DNA of 64,000 nt from Planomonospora parontospora. Its GTDB lineage: Bacteria; Actinomycetota; Actinomycetes; Streptosporangiales; Streptosporangiaceae. The position numbers and the translations under genes are program-made. This document shows positions 16,604 to 25,406 of this stretch, piece after piece. The notes under the pieces were generated by a model. That model was not told the origin of the DNA and did not search any database. It worked only from the letters and a program-made list of their open reading frames with translations. Location: assembly GCA_014647935.1 (NCBI GenBank), contig BMQD01000012.1, forward strand, positions 185,332 to 249,331. Direction: 5' to 3'. Numbering within the stretch: the first letter of the stretch is position 1; the number at the start of each line of letters is the position of its first letter.

Positions 16604-17532
16604 CTCGGCGCCTCCTCCTTGGTGTCGTCGCGCGAGAGGCGCAGGTAGAGGGCGGAGAACACCATCAGGACGAGCATGAGCATCACGCCCAGCGCGTTGC
16701 CGCCGTTGACGTTGCCGAAGTTGAACGCGTACTGGTACATGAGGTACACGACGCTGACGGTCGAGTTCTCCGGGCCTCCGCCGGTGAGCAGGTAGGGCTC
16801 GATGAAGACCTGCATGGTCGCGACGATCTGCAGCAGCAGCATCACCAGCAGGATCAGCCTGGTCTGCGGGATCGTGACGTGCCGGATCCGCTTGAGGAGC
16901 CCGGCCCCGTCCAGTTCCGCCGCCTCGTACAGCTCGCTCGGGACCGTCTGCAGCGCGGCGAGGTAGATCAGCGTGCCGCTGCCGAGGTTCATCCAGGTGG
17001 AGACGACGACCAGCGAGATCAGCGCGGTGTCGGAGGAGTTCAGCCAGTCCAGCGGGGGCAGGTGCAGGAAGCCCAGGATCTGGTTGAACAGGCCGGCCTC
17101 CGGGTCGTAGAACCACTGGAACAGCAGCACCCCGACCGCCGGCGGGAGCATCACCGGCAGGTAGACGACGAATCTCAGGTAGGCCCGCGCGTGGCGCAGC
17201 TCGTTCAGGACGATCGCGACGACGAACGGGATGCCGTAGCCGCAGACGAGCGCCAGCAGGGTGAACAGCGCGGTGTTCTTCCAGGCGGGCCCGAAGGCGG
17301 CGTCCTCGAACACCGTGACGAAGTTCTCCAGCCCGACCCAGACGGGCGGGTCGACGAAGTTCGTCCGCTGGAAGCTGAGCACGACCTCCCACACCATGGG
17401 GTACCAGGAGAAGAACGCGAAACAGATCAGCGCCCCGCACAGGAAACCGTAGGCGGTCAGGTTGCGCTTGACGTCGCGCCGCCGCCTGGTGGGGGGCCGC
17501 CCTCGCGCGCCCCGCATGCTCACTGTGGTCAT
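16600..17532 (-). CDS. Carbohydrate ABC transporter permease (MalF type)
   Basis: 310 residues with six membrane helices. The first reads AYGFLCGALICFAFFSWYPM, followed by VGLENFVTVFED, the usual MalF/UgpA start. The EAA motif is ELYEAAELDGAGLLKRIRHV. It is followed by PEN-like TGGGPENSTVSVVYLMYQYA. It sits between the binding protein and the MalG-type permease, with a 4-base overlap to the latter. No ATPase gene accompanies the operon, so a shared MsiK-like ATPase elsewhere in the genome is expected. Confidence 0.93.
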   Translation of the reverse strand: MTTVSMRGARGRPPTRRRRDVKRNLTAYGFLCGALICFAFFSWYPMVWEVVLSFQRTNFVDPPVWVGLENFVTVFEDAAFGPAWKNTALFTLLALVCGYGIPFVVAIVLNELRHARAYLRFVVYLPVMLPPAVGVLLFQWFYDPEAGLFNQILGFLHLPPLDWLNSSDTALISLVVVSTWMNLGSGTLIYLAALQTVPSELYEAAELDGAGLLKRIRHVTIPQTRLILLVMLLLQIVATMQVFIEPYLLTGGGPENSTVSVVYLMYQYAFNFGNVNGGNALGVMLMLVLMVFSALYLRLSRDDTKEEAPR

Positions 17533-17620
17533 CGATACAGGTCTTTCGGTCTCGGCGTGACGGGCGGGGTGCCGACCGGCCCGGCGGACCGGCCGGCGTC
17601 CCGGAGGCGTGGACGGCGGG

Positions 17621-19009
17621 TCAGCCCTTCTTCGCCAGCAGGGCGTCGACCTTCGCCTCCGCGTCGGCCAGGAGCCGCTCGACGTCGGCGCCCTTCCTGG
17701 TGAGCACCGCCGACATCGGCGTGTCGAGGATGGCGTAGATCTCCTGGGCGTACGGGCCCGGCTCCGGCTTGGCCGGCAGCCCCTTGGAGCCCTCGACCCA
17801 CTGGGCGTACTGCGCGGGATCGACCGTGGCGTGCTGCTTGCGCGCGTCCAGGACCTGCGTGCCGGTCGCGCTGCCGGCCTTCCACAGATCCGGGTACGGC
17901 TGGCCGACCGGGTAGTCCTGGGACCTGGCCCGCTCGTAGTCGAGCTGGCCCTTGCCCGGGGTCAGGTACTGGAACTCGATCCACTTCAGGCCCGCCCGGA
18001 TCTGCTCGGGCGTCGCCTTAGGGTTGATCATGAAACCCTTGCCGCCGTTGAGCAGGGCCTTCGCCTCAGGCTGGGCGGCCACCGCGTAGTCCTCGAACCT
18101 CGCCTGGAAGTCGTTCCTGAGCGGCACCAGGACGTCGGGGGCGCCGAGCATCATGCCCATCCTGCCGCCGGCCATGGCCTTCATCAGGTCCTCCCACTTG
18201 ATGAAGAGCCTGCTGCCCATGCTGTCGTCGGCCCAGCGCATCTGCTTGAGGTTCTCCAGGACGGCCCTGCCCTCGGGGGTGTTGAAGGCCGCCTTCCTCC
18301 CGTCGGGGGTGATCACGTCCCCGCCGTGCCCGTAGATCGACGCGGTGAAGTGCCAGCCTCCGGTGTTGCCGCCGCTGTACTCGCCGAAGCCGACGTAGCC
18401 GGGGCCGAGGGCGGCGATCCGCTTGGCCGCCGCCTGCACCTCCGCCCAGGTCCTGGGCGGATTGTTCGGGTCCAGGCCGGCCTGCGTGAACAGCTTTCGG
18501 TTGTAGACCAGGCCCATGCCGTAGCCGTCGGTCGGCACGCCGTAGACCTTGCCGTCCTTCTTGAAGATCTCCGTGGAGCCGTTGAGGTCGCCGTACGTCT
18601 TGACGGTGTCCAGGTACGGCGTGATGTCGGCGGCCTGGCCGGACTCCATGAGGCGGCCCACGTTGGGGAAGTTCGCGTAGAAGACGGTCTCGAGCCGGCC
18701 GCCGGCCAGCTTGGCCTCGAACGTCCTGGGCTCGTAGCAGGGGAAGGCGTCCGAAGCCTTCTCGATCTTGATGTCCGGGTTGAGCTTCTGGAACTCCGCC
18801 ATGTCGTCCTCGAAGTTCTGCCGTTCCGCCTTGTTGGTCTTCGGCGGCACGCAGTTGATCGAGATCGACACCGGGGCGTTCCCGGCGGCCGTGGCTCCGG
18901 TGCCCTGCGTCGGCCGGGCGGACTCGTCGGAACCGCACGCGGCGGCCGAGAGGCCGAGCCCGGCCACGAGCAGCGCGCCCATGGTCTCGCGGTAGCCGGA
19001 TCTCCTCAT
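17621..19009 (-). CDS. Extracellular solute-binding lipoprotein, sugar ABC transporter
   Basis: 462 residues, family-1 solute-binding fold. The N-terminus is a lipoprotein signal (MRRSGYRETMGALLVAGLGL then SAAACGSD, with the lipobox Cys near residue 25). The hinge-region motifs KKDGKVYGVPTDGYGMGLVYN and GFGEYSGGNTGGWHF are characteristic of long alpha-glucoside binding proteins. The protein would be anchored outside the membrane and deliver an alpha-glucoside to the two permeases. The start ATG 19009 is followed by the standard charged n-region. Its promoter region carries a weak match to the LacI operator. Confidence 0.93.
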   Translation of the reverse strand: MRRSGYRETMGALLVAGLGLSAAACGSDESARPTQGTGATAAGNAPVSISINCVPPKTNKAERQNFEDDMAEFQKLNPDIKIEKASDAFPCYEPRTFEAKLAGGRLETVFYANFPNVGRLMESGQAADITPYLDTVKTYGDLNGSTEIFKKDGKVYGVPTDGYGMGLVYNRKLFTQAGLDPNNPPRTWAEVQAAAKRIAALGPGYVGFGEYSGGNTGGWHFTASIYGHGGDVITPDGRKAAFNTPEGRAVLENLKQMRWADDSMGSRLFIKWEDLMKAMAGGRMGMMLGAPDVLVPLRNDFQARFEDYAVAAQPEAKALLNGGKGFMINPKATPEQIRAGLKWIEFQYLTPGKGQLDYERARSQDYPVGQPYPDLWKAGSATGTQVLDARKQHATVDPAQYAQWVEGSKGLPAKPEPGPYAQEIYAILDTPMSAVLTRKGADVERLLADAEAKVDALLAKKG

Positions 19010-19138
19010 CGCGCTGACCCTTCTGACGGGGGAACGGAGCCGCTCGCGGTGCCCGTCCCGGCCTGGACGGAACGGCGCCGTGAGCGGTCGGCCGTCCCTT
19101 GGTGTGGCCCACACGATAAGCATCGTCAACACATGTCC

Positions 19139-19151
19139 GCAATATTTAAGC
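19139..19151. promoter_or_regulatory. Possible second LacI site upstream of the binding-protein gene
   Basis: GCAATATTTAAGC resembles the perfect palindrome core GCAAATATTTGC found at the LacI gene's own promoter, with an indel. It is located about 130 bases upstream of the binding-protein start. It is the only comparable AT-rich dyad in this 308-base gap, which otherwise holds the terminator at 19204-19235. Confidence 0.35.
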
Positions 19152-19203
19152 AGAAGACTGCAAGATAACGACTGGGCTACGTGAATCCTGGAGGAGCATG
19201 CAG

Positions 19204-19235
19204 CAGGGGTGGAACGGGATACCGTTCCACCCCTG
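19204..19235 (-). terminator. Terminator of the LacI gene
   Basis: CAGGGGTGGAACGG, loop GATA, and its exact 14-base complement lie 83 bases after the LacI stop codon and before the binding-protein promoter. This separates the regulator transcript from the operon. Confidence 0.7.
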
Positions 19236-19317
19236 TGAGCAGCCGCTCGCTCCCCAGCCGTCGGCCTTCTCCGCCGAACCCCGCCGCCCTCCCCTGCCGG
19301 GCCTCCTTCCGCGGGCC

Positions 19318-20316
19318 TCAGCCTCCCGTCCCGGCCCGCGCCGTCGAGGCGCGTACGACCAGTTCCGGTTCGAACAACAGCTCGTCGGCGGGCACCACGG
19401 CCTTGTCGATCTGGGCGACCAGCAGTTCCACGGCCGCGCGGCCCATCGCGTCGATGGGCTGGCGTACCGTGGTCAGCGGCGGGTCGGTGCAGTTCATCAT
19501 CGCCGAGTCGTCGTAGCCGATCACCGAGACGTCCCGGGGCACCGACAACCCCGCGCGGCGCACGGCCCTGATCACCCCGAGCGCCAGCACGTCGCTGGCG
19601 CAGACGATGCCGGTGACGCCCCTGCGCAGCAGGCGGGTCGCCGCCGCGTGCCCGCCCTCCAGCGAGAACATGGTGTGCTCCACCAGGTCGGAGTCCCCGC
19701 CGGCCGACGCCATGAAGATCTCCAGTTTGCGCCGGGAGGGCATGTGGTCCCGGGGACCGAGCACCAGGCCGACGCGCTCGTGCCCGAGCGCCCGCAGGTG
19801 GCCCAGGGACATCTCCGCGGCCACCACGTCGTCGGAGGAGACCTGGGGGAAGCCCAGGTGCTCCACCGCCGCGTTGACCAGGACCGTGGGCAGGCCCCGC
19901 TCGTGGATCAGCCGGTAGTGCTCGTGGGAGGCGTCGGCCTGGGCGTAGAGGCCGCCGGCGAAGACCACCCCCGACACCTGCTGCTGGAGCAGCAGGTCGA
20001 CGTAGTCGGCCTCGGAGACCCCGCCCACCGTCCGGGTGCACAGCACCGAGGTGAACCCCTGCTGCGCCAGCGCGCCGCCCACGACCTCGGCGAAGGCGGG
20101 GAAGATGGGGTTCTGCAACTCGGGCAGCACCAGCCCGACCAGACGGGCGCGGTCACCGCGCAGCTGGGTGGGGCGCTCGTATCCGAGCACGTCGAGGGCG
20201 GTGAGCACGGCCTCCCGGGTCGCCTCCGACACCCCGGGCTTGCCGTTGAGGACGCGGCTCACCGTCGCCTCGCTCACCCCGACCTTCTTCGCCACATGTG
20301 CAAGTCGTCGCGTCAT
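19318..20316 (-). CDS. LacI family transcriptional regulator
   Basis: 332 residues. The N-terminal LacI helix-turn-helix reads LAHVAKKVGVSEATVSRVLN with the hinge helix further on (SEATREAVLTALDVLGYERP). The periplasmic-binding-like effector domain includes LVGLVLPELQNPIFPAFAEV, GVVFAGGLYAQ, GHERVGLVLGPRDH, VSVIGYDDSAM and PLTTVRQPIDAMGRAAVELL. It probably represses the adjacent alpha-glucoside operon until the sugar is imported. The start ATG 20316 gives the canonical MTRRLAHVAKK. A perfect palindrome immediately upstream suggests autoregulation. Confidence 0.94.
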   Translation of the reverse strand: MTRRLAHVAKKVGVSEATVSRVLNGKPGVSEATREAVLTALDVLGYERPTQLRGDRARLVGLVLPELQNPIFPAFAEVVGGALAQQGFTSVLCTRTVGGVSEADYVDLLLQQQVSGVVFAGGLYAQADASHEHYRLIHERGLPTVLVNAAVEHLGFPQVSSDDVVAAEMSLGHLRALGHERVGLVLGPRDHMPSRRKLEIFMASAGGDSDLVEHTMFSLEGGHAAATRLLRRGVTGIVCASDVLALGVIRAVRRAGLSVPRDVSVIGYDDSAMMNCTDPPLTTVRQPIDAMGRAAVELLVAQIDKAVVPADELLFEPELVVRASTARAGTGG

Positions 20317-20337
20317 GCCGCAAACTGTACGACATTT

Positions 20338-20355
20338 CACGCAAATATTTGCGTG
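20338..20355. promoter_or_regulatory. LacI-type operator, perfect 18-base palindrome
   Basis: CACGCAAATATTTGCGTG is fully self-complementary and lies 22 bases upstream of the LacI start codon. LacI-family operators are even-length palindromes with a central CG or AT step, and this fits. Confidence 0.75.
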
Positions 20356-20492
20356 GATTTGCGCCGCCCGACCGCCGACCGCTTGCGTACCGGTCCTGCA
20401 CGGTCCCGGCCTCTTGCACACCGATCCCGGGCGGTCCCCCGGCGGGCGGCGGACCGCCCGCCGTACCGCGCCCGCTCCCGCGACGCGCCGCC

Positions 20493-20705
20493 TCAGCCCT
20501 CGCCGGAGGATCTGAGCAGCGACTCGCGCCGGGCCTCGAGCTCGTTGATCAGGTTCTCCTGCTCGTCGGCCAAGTTGATCATCTGCGCCCGCTCGTTGGC
20601 GTCCGTGGCGCCCAGCCCGCCGACCTGGTCGCGCATGGCCGCGACCTCCGCGCGCAGCCGCGCCAGCTCCTCGTCGAGCCTGCGCAGTTCTTCCCCGTTG
20701 CTCAT
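20493..20705 (-). CDS. Small coiled-coil protein of unknown function
   Basis: 70 residues, almost entirely a heptad-patterned coiled coil (ELRRLDEELARLRAEVAAMR then DQVGG, ... INLADEQENLINELEARRES). There is no membrane segment. It lies downstream of and in the same direction as the pseudokinase-like gene at 20850-21617, so the two may be co-transcribed. I do not recognise a named family. The codon pattern and charged composition look genuinely coding. Confidence 0.6.
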   Translation of the reverse strand: MSNGEELRRLDEELARLRAEVAAMRDQVGGLGATDANERAQMINLADEQENLINELEARRESLLRSSGEG

Positions 20706-20849
20706 CCGCTGTCCATACCCAGGGATGTCCCGGGATCACGTGGGCAGGGCCGCTCCGCGGCGTGCCGCCCGCCTGCGGCACGGCGCCCCGCGCCGCCGGC
20801 CCGGAAGGAGGCGGCCGGACGGGCGCCGTTCGCAGTCCGCCCCCGGGCC

Positions 20850-21617
20850 TCAGATCCCGCCGCGGGGGTCCTCCGGGCCCTCCTCGCCCCCCGGCTCCCC
20901 CGGTCCCGTCCCGCTCTCCGACGGCGACGGGGAGGGCGACGGCCGTCCCGGCTCCGGAGTCGCCGGCACCGGTGGCGGCGTCGGCTCGAACCTCGTCGGC
21001 GGCAGCGGCGCGGGGAACCGCTCGACCTCGTCGTCCGGGCGGAACGACTGCCAGAGCATCGCGGCCAGCAGCACCAGCAGGACGGTCAGCACCGCCCCGG
21101 TCAGGACCACCGTCCTGAGGGTCTCCACCGCCGGCGGAGCCCCGCGGGAGGGCGGCGGCAGCGCGGGCGAGCGGTCGCCCACCCAGTGCGGCGCGAAGTC
21201 CGGGCCGTGCCGCTCACCGGTCAGCGTGCCGCGCACCAGCACCGGCTCCAGGAACCGCTCGGCCCCGGCCCGGTCCGGTTCGTACGGCGTGGCGACCCAG
21301 GGCGCGGCGCCGCCGTCCATGGCCAGCACCTGCGGGACCGCCTCGGCCACCGCCGTCCGGCCCCGCGCCGCCCTGGCCATCCAGCCCCGGACCCCGCGGC
21401 TGGCCGCCGCCTCGCGGATCGCCGTGACGAAGCGGTCCCTGGCCGCCGGGTCCTGCGCGGCGCCCCTGGTCAGCACCGCCAGCGAGACCGCCCGGCCGCC
21501 GGAGTCCTGCCCCAGGTAGACCAGCCCCGCCGGCCCGACCCGCAGGCGCGCCTGCAGGACGAACTGCCCGAGCCGGGGCGGGTCACCGTACTGGAGCGGA
21601 CTGGCCACGCCTGCCAT
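20850..21617 (-). CDS. Membrane pseudokinase-like protein
   Basis: 255 residues. The N-terminal 60 residues resemble the start of a Ser/Thr kinase N-lobe: RLGQFVLQARLRVGPAGLVY then LGQDSGGRAVSLAVL, i.e. the glycine loop and strand 3, but the ATP-binding Lys of the VAxK motif is missing. No HRD or DFG follows. One membrane helix (VVLTGAVLTVLLVLLAAMLW, about residues 165-190) precedes a Pro/Ser/Glu-rich external tail. It is therefore a signalling-dead kinase relic or a scaffold. It is divergent from the MoxR operon, with 115 bases between starts. Confidence 0.65.
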   Translation of the reverse strand: MAGVASPLQYGDPPRLGQFVLQARLRVGPAGLVYLGQDSGGRAVSLAVLTRGAAQDPAARDRFVTAIREAAASRGVRGWMARAARGRTAVAEAVPQVLAMDGGAAPWVATPYEPDRAGAERFLEPVLVRGTLTGERHGPDFAPHWVGDRSPALPPPSRGAPPAVETLRTVVLTGAVLTVLLVLLAAMLWQSFRPDDEVERFPAPLPPTRFEPTPPPVPATPEPGRPSPSPSPSESGTGPGEPGGEEGPEDPRGGI

Positions 21618-21732
21618 GAAAGCACACGGGAAAGCCGGCGGCGGCGATCACACCTCGCGCAGGTGGGTATCAACCGGAAATGCGCACCACTCCAGCCATG
21701 CGGCAGAGCCCTCTGTTTGGTGGAATGTCACC

Positions 21733-22737
21733 ATGACCGTCGCCGAGGAAGTTCCCAGCGAGACCGACGCCGGACTGCTGCGCGAGGCCCTGACCGAGGT
21801 CCGGCGGGTCATCGTGGGTCAGGATCACATGGTGGAGCGGCTGCTCGTGGCGCTGCTGGCGCGCGGCCACTGCCTGCTGGAGGGGGTGCCCGGCGTCGCC
21901 AAGACCCTGGCCGCCTCCACGCTGGCCACCGTGGTGGGCGGCACCTTCGCCCGCATCCAGTTCACCCCCGACCTGGTGCCCAGCGACATCGTGGGCACCC
22001 GGGTCTACCACCCCTCCCGCGAGGCCTTCGACGTCGAGCTCGGTCCGGTCTTCGTCAACTTCCTGCTCGCCGACGAGGTCAACCGCGCCCCGGCCAAGGT
22101 GCAGTCGGCCCTGCTGGAGGTCATGGCCGAGCGCCAGGTCTCCCTGGCGGGGCGGACCCACCCGCTGCCCAGGCCGTTCGTCGTGCTCGCCACCCAGAAC
22201 CCCATCGAGTCCGAGGGCGTCTACCCGCTCCCCGAGGTCCAGCGCGACCGCTTCCTCTTCAGGGTCCGGGTCGGCCACCCCAGCGCCCACGAGGAGCTCG
22301 AGATCCTGCACCGGATGAGCGTCACCCCGCCCACGCCCAGGGCGGTCCTCGACCCGGAGCGGCTGTCCGCCCTGCAGAGCCTCGCCGACCAGGTCTCGGT
22401 GCACCAGCTGGTCGCCGACTACGTCGTCCGGCTGGTCATGGCCACCCGCTCGCCCGCCGAGTACGGCCTGGCCGGACTGGAGGAGAACATCGAGATCGGC
22501 GTCAGCCCGCGCGCCACGCTCGGCCTGGTCGCCGCCGGCCGCGGCCTGGCCCTGCTGCGCGGCCGCGACTACCTGCTCCCCGACGACATCCGGGACGTGG
22601 CCGTGGACGTGATGTCGCACCGGCTGATGCTCACCTTCGACGCGCTCGCCGACGGGATCGACCCCGACGACGTGGTCCGGCAGATCCTCGCCGCCGTGCC
22701 CCCGCCGCTGGTGGTCTGGAACCAGGGCCCCCGATGA
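21733..22737 (+). CDS. MoxR family AAA+ ATPase
   Basis: 334 residues. Walker A is GVPGVAKT, Walker B LLADEVNRAP, and sensor 1 lies in VVLATQNPIESEGVYPLPEV with the following arginine finger QRDRFLF. C-terminal helical lid residues include GVSPRATLGLV and DYLLPDDIRDVA. MoxR ATPases act as chaperones that remodel or activate vWA-domain partners. The start ATG 21733 is preceded by GGTGG; the upstream in-frame extension is not coding-like. The next gene, DUF58, overlaps by ATGA and the vWA gene overlaps that by GTGA, so all three are translationally coupled. Confidence 0.95.
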   Translation: MTVAEEVPSETDAGLLREALTEVRRVIVGQDHMVERLLVALLARGHCLLEGVPGVAKTLAASTLATVVGGTFARIQFTPDLVPSDIVGTRVYHPSREAFDVELGPVFVNFLLADEVNRAPAKVQSALLEVMAERQVSLAGRTHPLPRPFVVLATQNPIESEGVYPLPEVQRDRFLFRVRVGHPSAHEELEILHRMSVTPPTPRAVLDPERLSALQSLADQVSVHQLVADYVVRLVMATRSPAEYGLAGLEENIEIGVSPRATLGLVAAGRGLALLRGRDYLLPDDIRDVAVDVMSHRLMLTFDALADGIDPDDVVRQILAAVPPPLVVWNQGPR

Positions 22738-23717
22738 CCCCGGCCCCCGAGCCGCGACGCTCCCGCGTCGCCATGAGTACGGCCGAGCAGGCGCTCCGCA
22801 GGCTGGAGCTGACCATCGTGCGGCGGCTGGACGGCCTGCTGCACGGCGCGCACCAGGGCCTGCTCCCCGGGCCCGGCAGCGAGGCCGGCGACAGCCGCGT
22901 CTACGTCCCCGGCGAGGACGACGTCCGCCGCATGGACTGGGCGGTGACCGCCCGGACCTCCGTCCCGCACGTCAGGGACCTCATCGCCGACCGGGAACTG
23001 GAGACCTGGGTGCTGGCCGACCTCTCCCCCAGCATGGACTTCGGCACCGCCGCCGTGGAGAAGCGGGAGCTGGTGGTCGCCGCGGTCGGCGCGATCGGGT
23101 TCCTCACCCGGCGGGTCGGCAACCGCTTCGGCGCCTACGTCCTGCACGACGAGTACGTCCACCGGATGCCCGCCCGCGGCGGCCGGCCCGCCCTGTACGG
23201 CCTGCTGCACTCGCTGATGGACGCGCCCCGGGGCCGCCCGGTCGCCGACGCCCCCGACCTGGCCGAAGGCATCGAGGTGCTGGCCTCGGCGCGGCGCCGG
23301 CGCGGCCTGCGGGTGGTGGTCTCCGACTTCCTGGACGCCGAACCCGCCCTCGACCCCGACCTGGAACTGCCCTGGGAGCGGCCGATGCGCCGCCTGGCCG
23401 CCCGCCACCAGGTGCTGGCCGTGGAGGTGATCGACCCGCGCGAACTGGAGCTGCCGCCCGTGGGACTGGTCAGCCTCACCGACCCCGAGTCGGGGCGGAG
23501 CCGCCAGGTCCGGCTCACCGCGAAGGTGCGCGCGGCCTACGCCCGGGCGGCGGCCGCCCAGCGGGAGGTCAACCGGATGGCGCTGCGCCGCTGCGGCGCG
23601 GCGCACCTGGTGCTGCGGACCGACCGCGACTGGGTGGCCGACATCGCGCAGTTCGTGCTGAGGCAGCGGCGCACCGCGCACCTGACGCACCGGCACCCGG
23701 CGGGGGCGGCCCGGTGA
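22734..23717 (+). CDS. DUF58 domain-containing protein
   Basis: 327 residues. It begins with a helical segment (AEQALRRLELTIVRRLDGLL), then the DUF58 core GEDDVRRMDWAVTARTSVPH and VRDLIADRELETWVLADLSP, where the second stretch is the metal-site-like D-x-S-x-S strand of a vWA-related fold. It overlaps the MoxR stop by ATGA. MoxR and DUF58 genes are paired across bacteria and are thought to work together in envelope-related assembly or stress processes; the precise role is not known. Confidence 0.93.
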   Translation: MTPAPEPRRSRVAMSTAEQALRRLELTIVRRLDGLLHGAHQGLLPGPGSEAGDSRVYVPGEDDVRRMDWAVTARTSVPHVRDLIADRELETWVLADLSPSMDFGTAAVEKRELVVAAVGAIGFLTRRVGNRFGAYVLHDEYVHRMPARGGRPALYGLLHSLMDAPRGRPVADAPDLAEGIEVLASARRRRGLRVVVSDFLDAEPALDPDLELPWERPMRRLAARHQVLAVEVIDPRELELPPVGLVSLTDPESGRSRQVRLTAKVRAAYARAAAAQREVNRMALRRCGAAHLVLRTDRDWVADIAQFVLRQRRTAHLTHRHPAGAAR

Positions 23718-24661
23718 CCTTCCTGTCTCCCGCCTGGCTCTGGCTGTTCGCCGCGCTCGCGGCCCTCGTCGCGGCCTACGTGGCGGCCCAGTTCGCCCGC
23801 CGCCGCTACGCGGTGCGCTTCACCAACCTGCCGCTGCTCGACCTGGTGACGCCCTCCGGGCCGGACTGGCGCCGGCACGTCGCCCCCGCGCTGTTCCTGC
23901 TGATGATGAGTCTGCTGGTGCTGTCCGCCGCCCGCCCGGCCGACGCGGTGCGGGTTCCCCGCGACCGGGCGACGATCATCATCGCGCTGGACGTCTCGCT
24001 CTCGATGGAGGCCGACGACGTCTCGCCCAACCGGCTCGCCGCGGCCAAGGAGGCCGCCCAGAAGTTCGTCCGGGATCTACCGGAGCGCTTCAACGTCGGC
24101 CTGGTCGCCTTCGCCCGCTCGGCCGCCGTGGTCGTCTCCCCCACGATCGACCACCAGGCCGTGGCCACCTCGCTCGCCAACCTGAACACCCGGGCCGGCA
24201 CCGCCATCGGCGAGGCGGTGTTCAGCTCCATCGACTCCATCCGCTTCTTCGACCAGCAGGCCGTCAGCGACCCCCCGCCGGCCGCGATCGTGCTGCTGTC
24301 CGACGGGGACAACACCTCGGGCCGGTCGGTGGCCGAGGCCGTCGAATCCGCGGTCAACGCCCGCGTGCCCGTCTCCACGATCGCCTACGGCACCCAGGAC
24401 GGCACCGTCTCCATCGACGGCAGGGAGGTGAACGTCCCGGTCAACAAGGTCACCCTGCAGACCCTCTCGCAGGGCACCGGGGGGCGCGCCTACGAGGCGG
24501 AGTCGGGCAGCGAGCTGCGGGCGGTCTACGAGCAGATCGGCACCTCCCTCGGCTACCGGACGGTCAACCAGGAGATCGGCCGGTGGTTCACCGTGGCGGG
24601 CGTGGTGACGGGCCTGCTGTTCGCCGTCTCCGCCCTGCTGCTGGGCTCGCGCATCCCCTGA
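23714..24661 (+). CDS. von Willebrand factor A domain membrane protein (BatA/BatB-like)
   Basis: 315 residues. It has an N-terminal BatA-type segment with two membrane helices (WLWLFAALAALVAAYVAAQF; APALFLLMMSLLVLSAA), then a vWA domain from about residue 88 with a full MIDAS: DVSLSM, the conserved Thr in NTRAGTAIGEA and IVLLSDGDNT. A C-terminal membrane helix (VAGVVTGLLFAVSALLL) closes the protein, so the vWA faces one side between helices. The start GTG 23714 overlaps the DUF58 stop. It is the probable client or adaptor of the MoxR ATPase. Confidence 0.94.
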   Translation: MTFLSPAWLWLFAALAALVAAYVAAQFARRRYAVRFTNLPLLDLVTPSGPDWRRHVAPALFLLMMSLLVLSAARPADAVRVPRDRATIIIALDVSLSMEADDVSPNRLAAAKEAAQKFVRDLPERFNVGLVAFARSAAVVVSPTIDHQAVATSLANLNTRAGTAIGEAVFSSIDSIRFFDQQAVSDPPPAAIVLLSDGDNTSGRSVAEAVESAVNARVPVSTIAYGTQDGTVSIDGREVNVPVNKVTLQTLSQGTGGRAYEAESGSELRAVYEQIGTSLGYRTVNQEIGRWFTVAGVVTGLLFAVSALLLGSRIP

Positions 24662-24729
24662 CCTCGCCGGGAGCCCGCACCGGCCACCGGGTGTGCGGAG
24701 CGCCGCGCCGGAGGCGGGACAATGGGCAC

Positions 24730-25323
24730 GTGGCACATTACTTCGAGGAGCGCCCCGAGAGCGCCAGCCGGCCGGGCTCGGTCACGCTCGTCCTCCCCGA
24801 CCTCCACCTGAGGCTGGAGACCGACAGCGGGGTGTTCTCCCCCGAGCGGGTCGACCAGGGCACCCGCATCCTGCTGGAGAGCGTGCCCCCTCCCCCGCCG
24901 GAGGGCGACCTGCTGGACCTGGGATGCGGTTACGGTCCCATCGCGCTGACGATGGCCTCCCGGGCTCCCGGCGCGACCGTCTGGGCGGTCGACGTGAATC
25001 GCCGTTCTGTGGACCTGTGCGCTGTGAATGCCCGGACCGCCGGCCTTGACAAAGTAAGGTCAGTGCATGCCGACGAGGTCCCGGAAGAGGTCAGGTTCAG
25101 CGCCATCTGGTCCAACCCGGCGATCCGCATCGGCAAGGCCGCCCTGCACGAGATGCTGACGCGCTGGCTGTCGCGCCTGACCCCGGACGGCGCCGCCCAC
25201 CTGGTGGTCCAGAAGCACCTGGGATCCGACTCCCTGCAGCGCTGGCTCAACGAGCAGGGCTGGCCCACGACCCGTACGGCCTCCCGGTCGTCCTACCGGA
25301 TCCTCCGGGTCGGGGCGCGGTGA
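24730..25323 (+). CDS. Class I SAM-dependent methyltransferase, RsmC-like
   Basis: 197 residues. SAM-binding motif I is LLDLGCGYGPIALTMA, motif II AVDVNRRSVDLC. The catalytic loop SNPAIR corresponds to the NPP[FYW] motif of RsmC-type N2-guanine rRNA methyltransferases in its actinobacterial form. An entry strand ETDSGVFSPERVDQGTRIL is the family hallmark. The start is GTG 24730 because the nearby ATG 24722 is out of frame. Only the catalytic half of E. coli RsmC is present, as in many actinobacterial members. It is followed with a GTGA-style junction by the TrmH gene. Confidence 0.88.
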   Translation: MAHYFEERPESASRPGSVTLVLPDLHLRLETDSGVFSPERVDQGTRILLESVPPPPPEGDLLDLGCGYGPIALTMASRAPGATVWAVDVNRRSVDLCAVNARTAGLDKVRSVHADEVPEEVRFSAIWSNPAIRIGKAALHEMLTRWLSRLTPDGAAHLVVQKHLGSDSLQRWLNEQGWPTTRTASRSSYRILRVGAR

Positions 25324-25406
25324 GCGCCGCCCGGCCCGCGCGGAGCCGGCCGGCGGACGGCGAGAGCACGACGACGAGACCCACGACCAGGAACGGTGAA
25401 CGCCCC

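Noticed and set aside
20298-21519. Very long plus-strand frame preceding the DUF58 gene
   Set aside because: Only the part from 22734 is coding; the rest is antisense or off-frame Arg/Pro-rich sequence.
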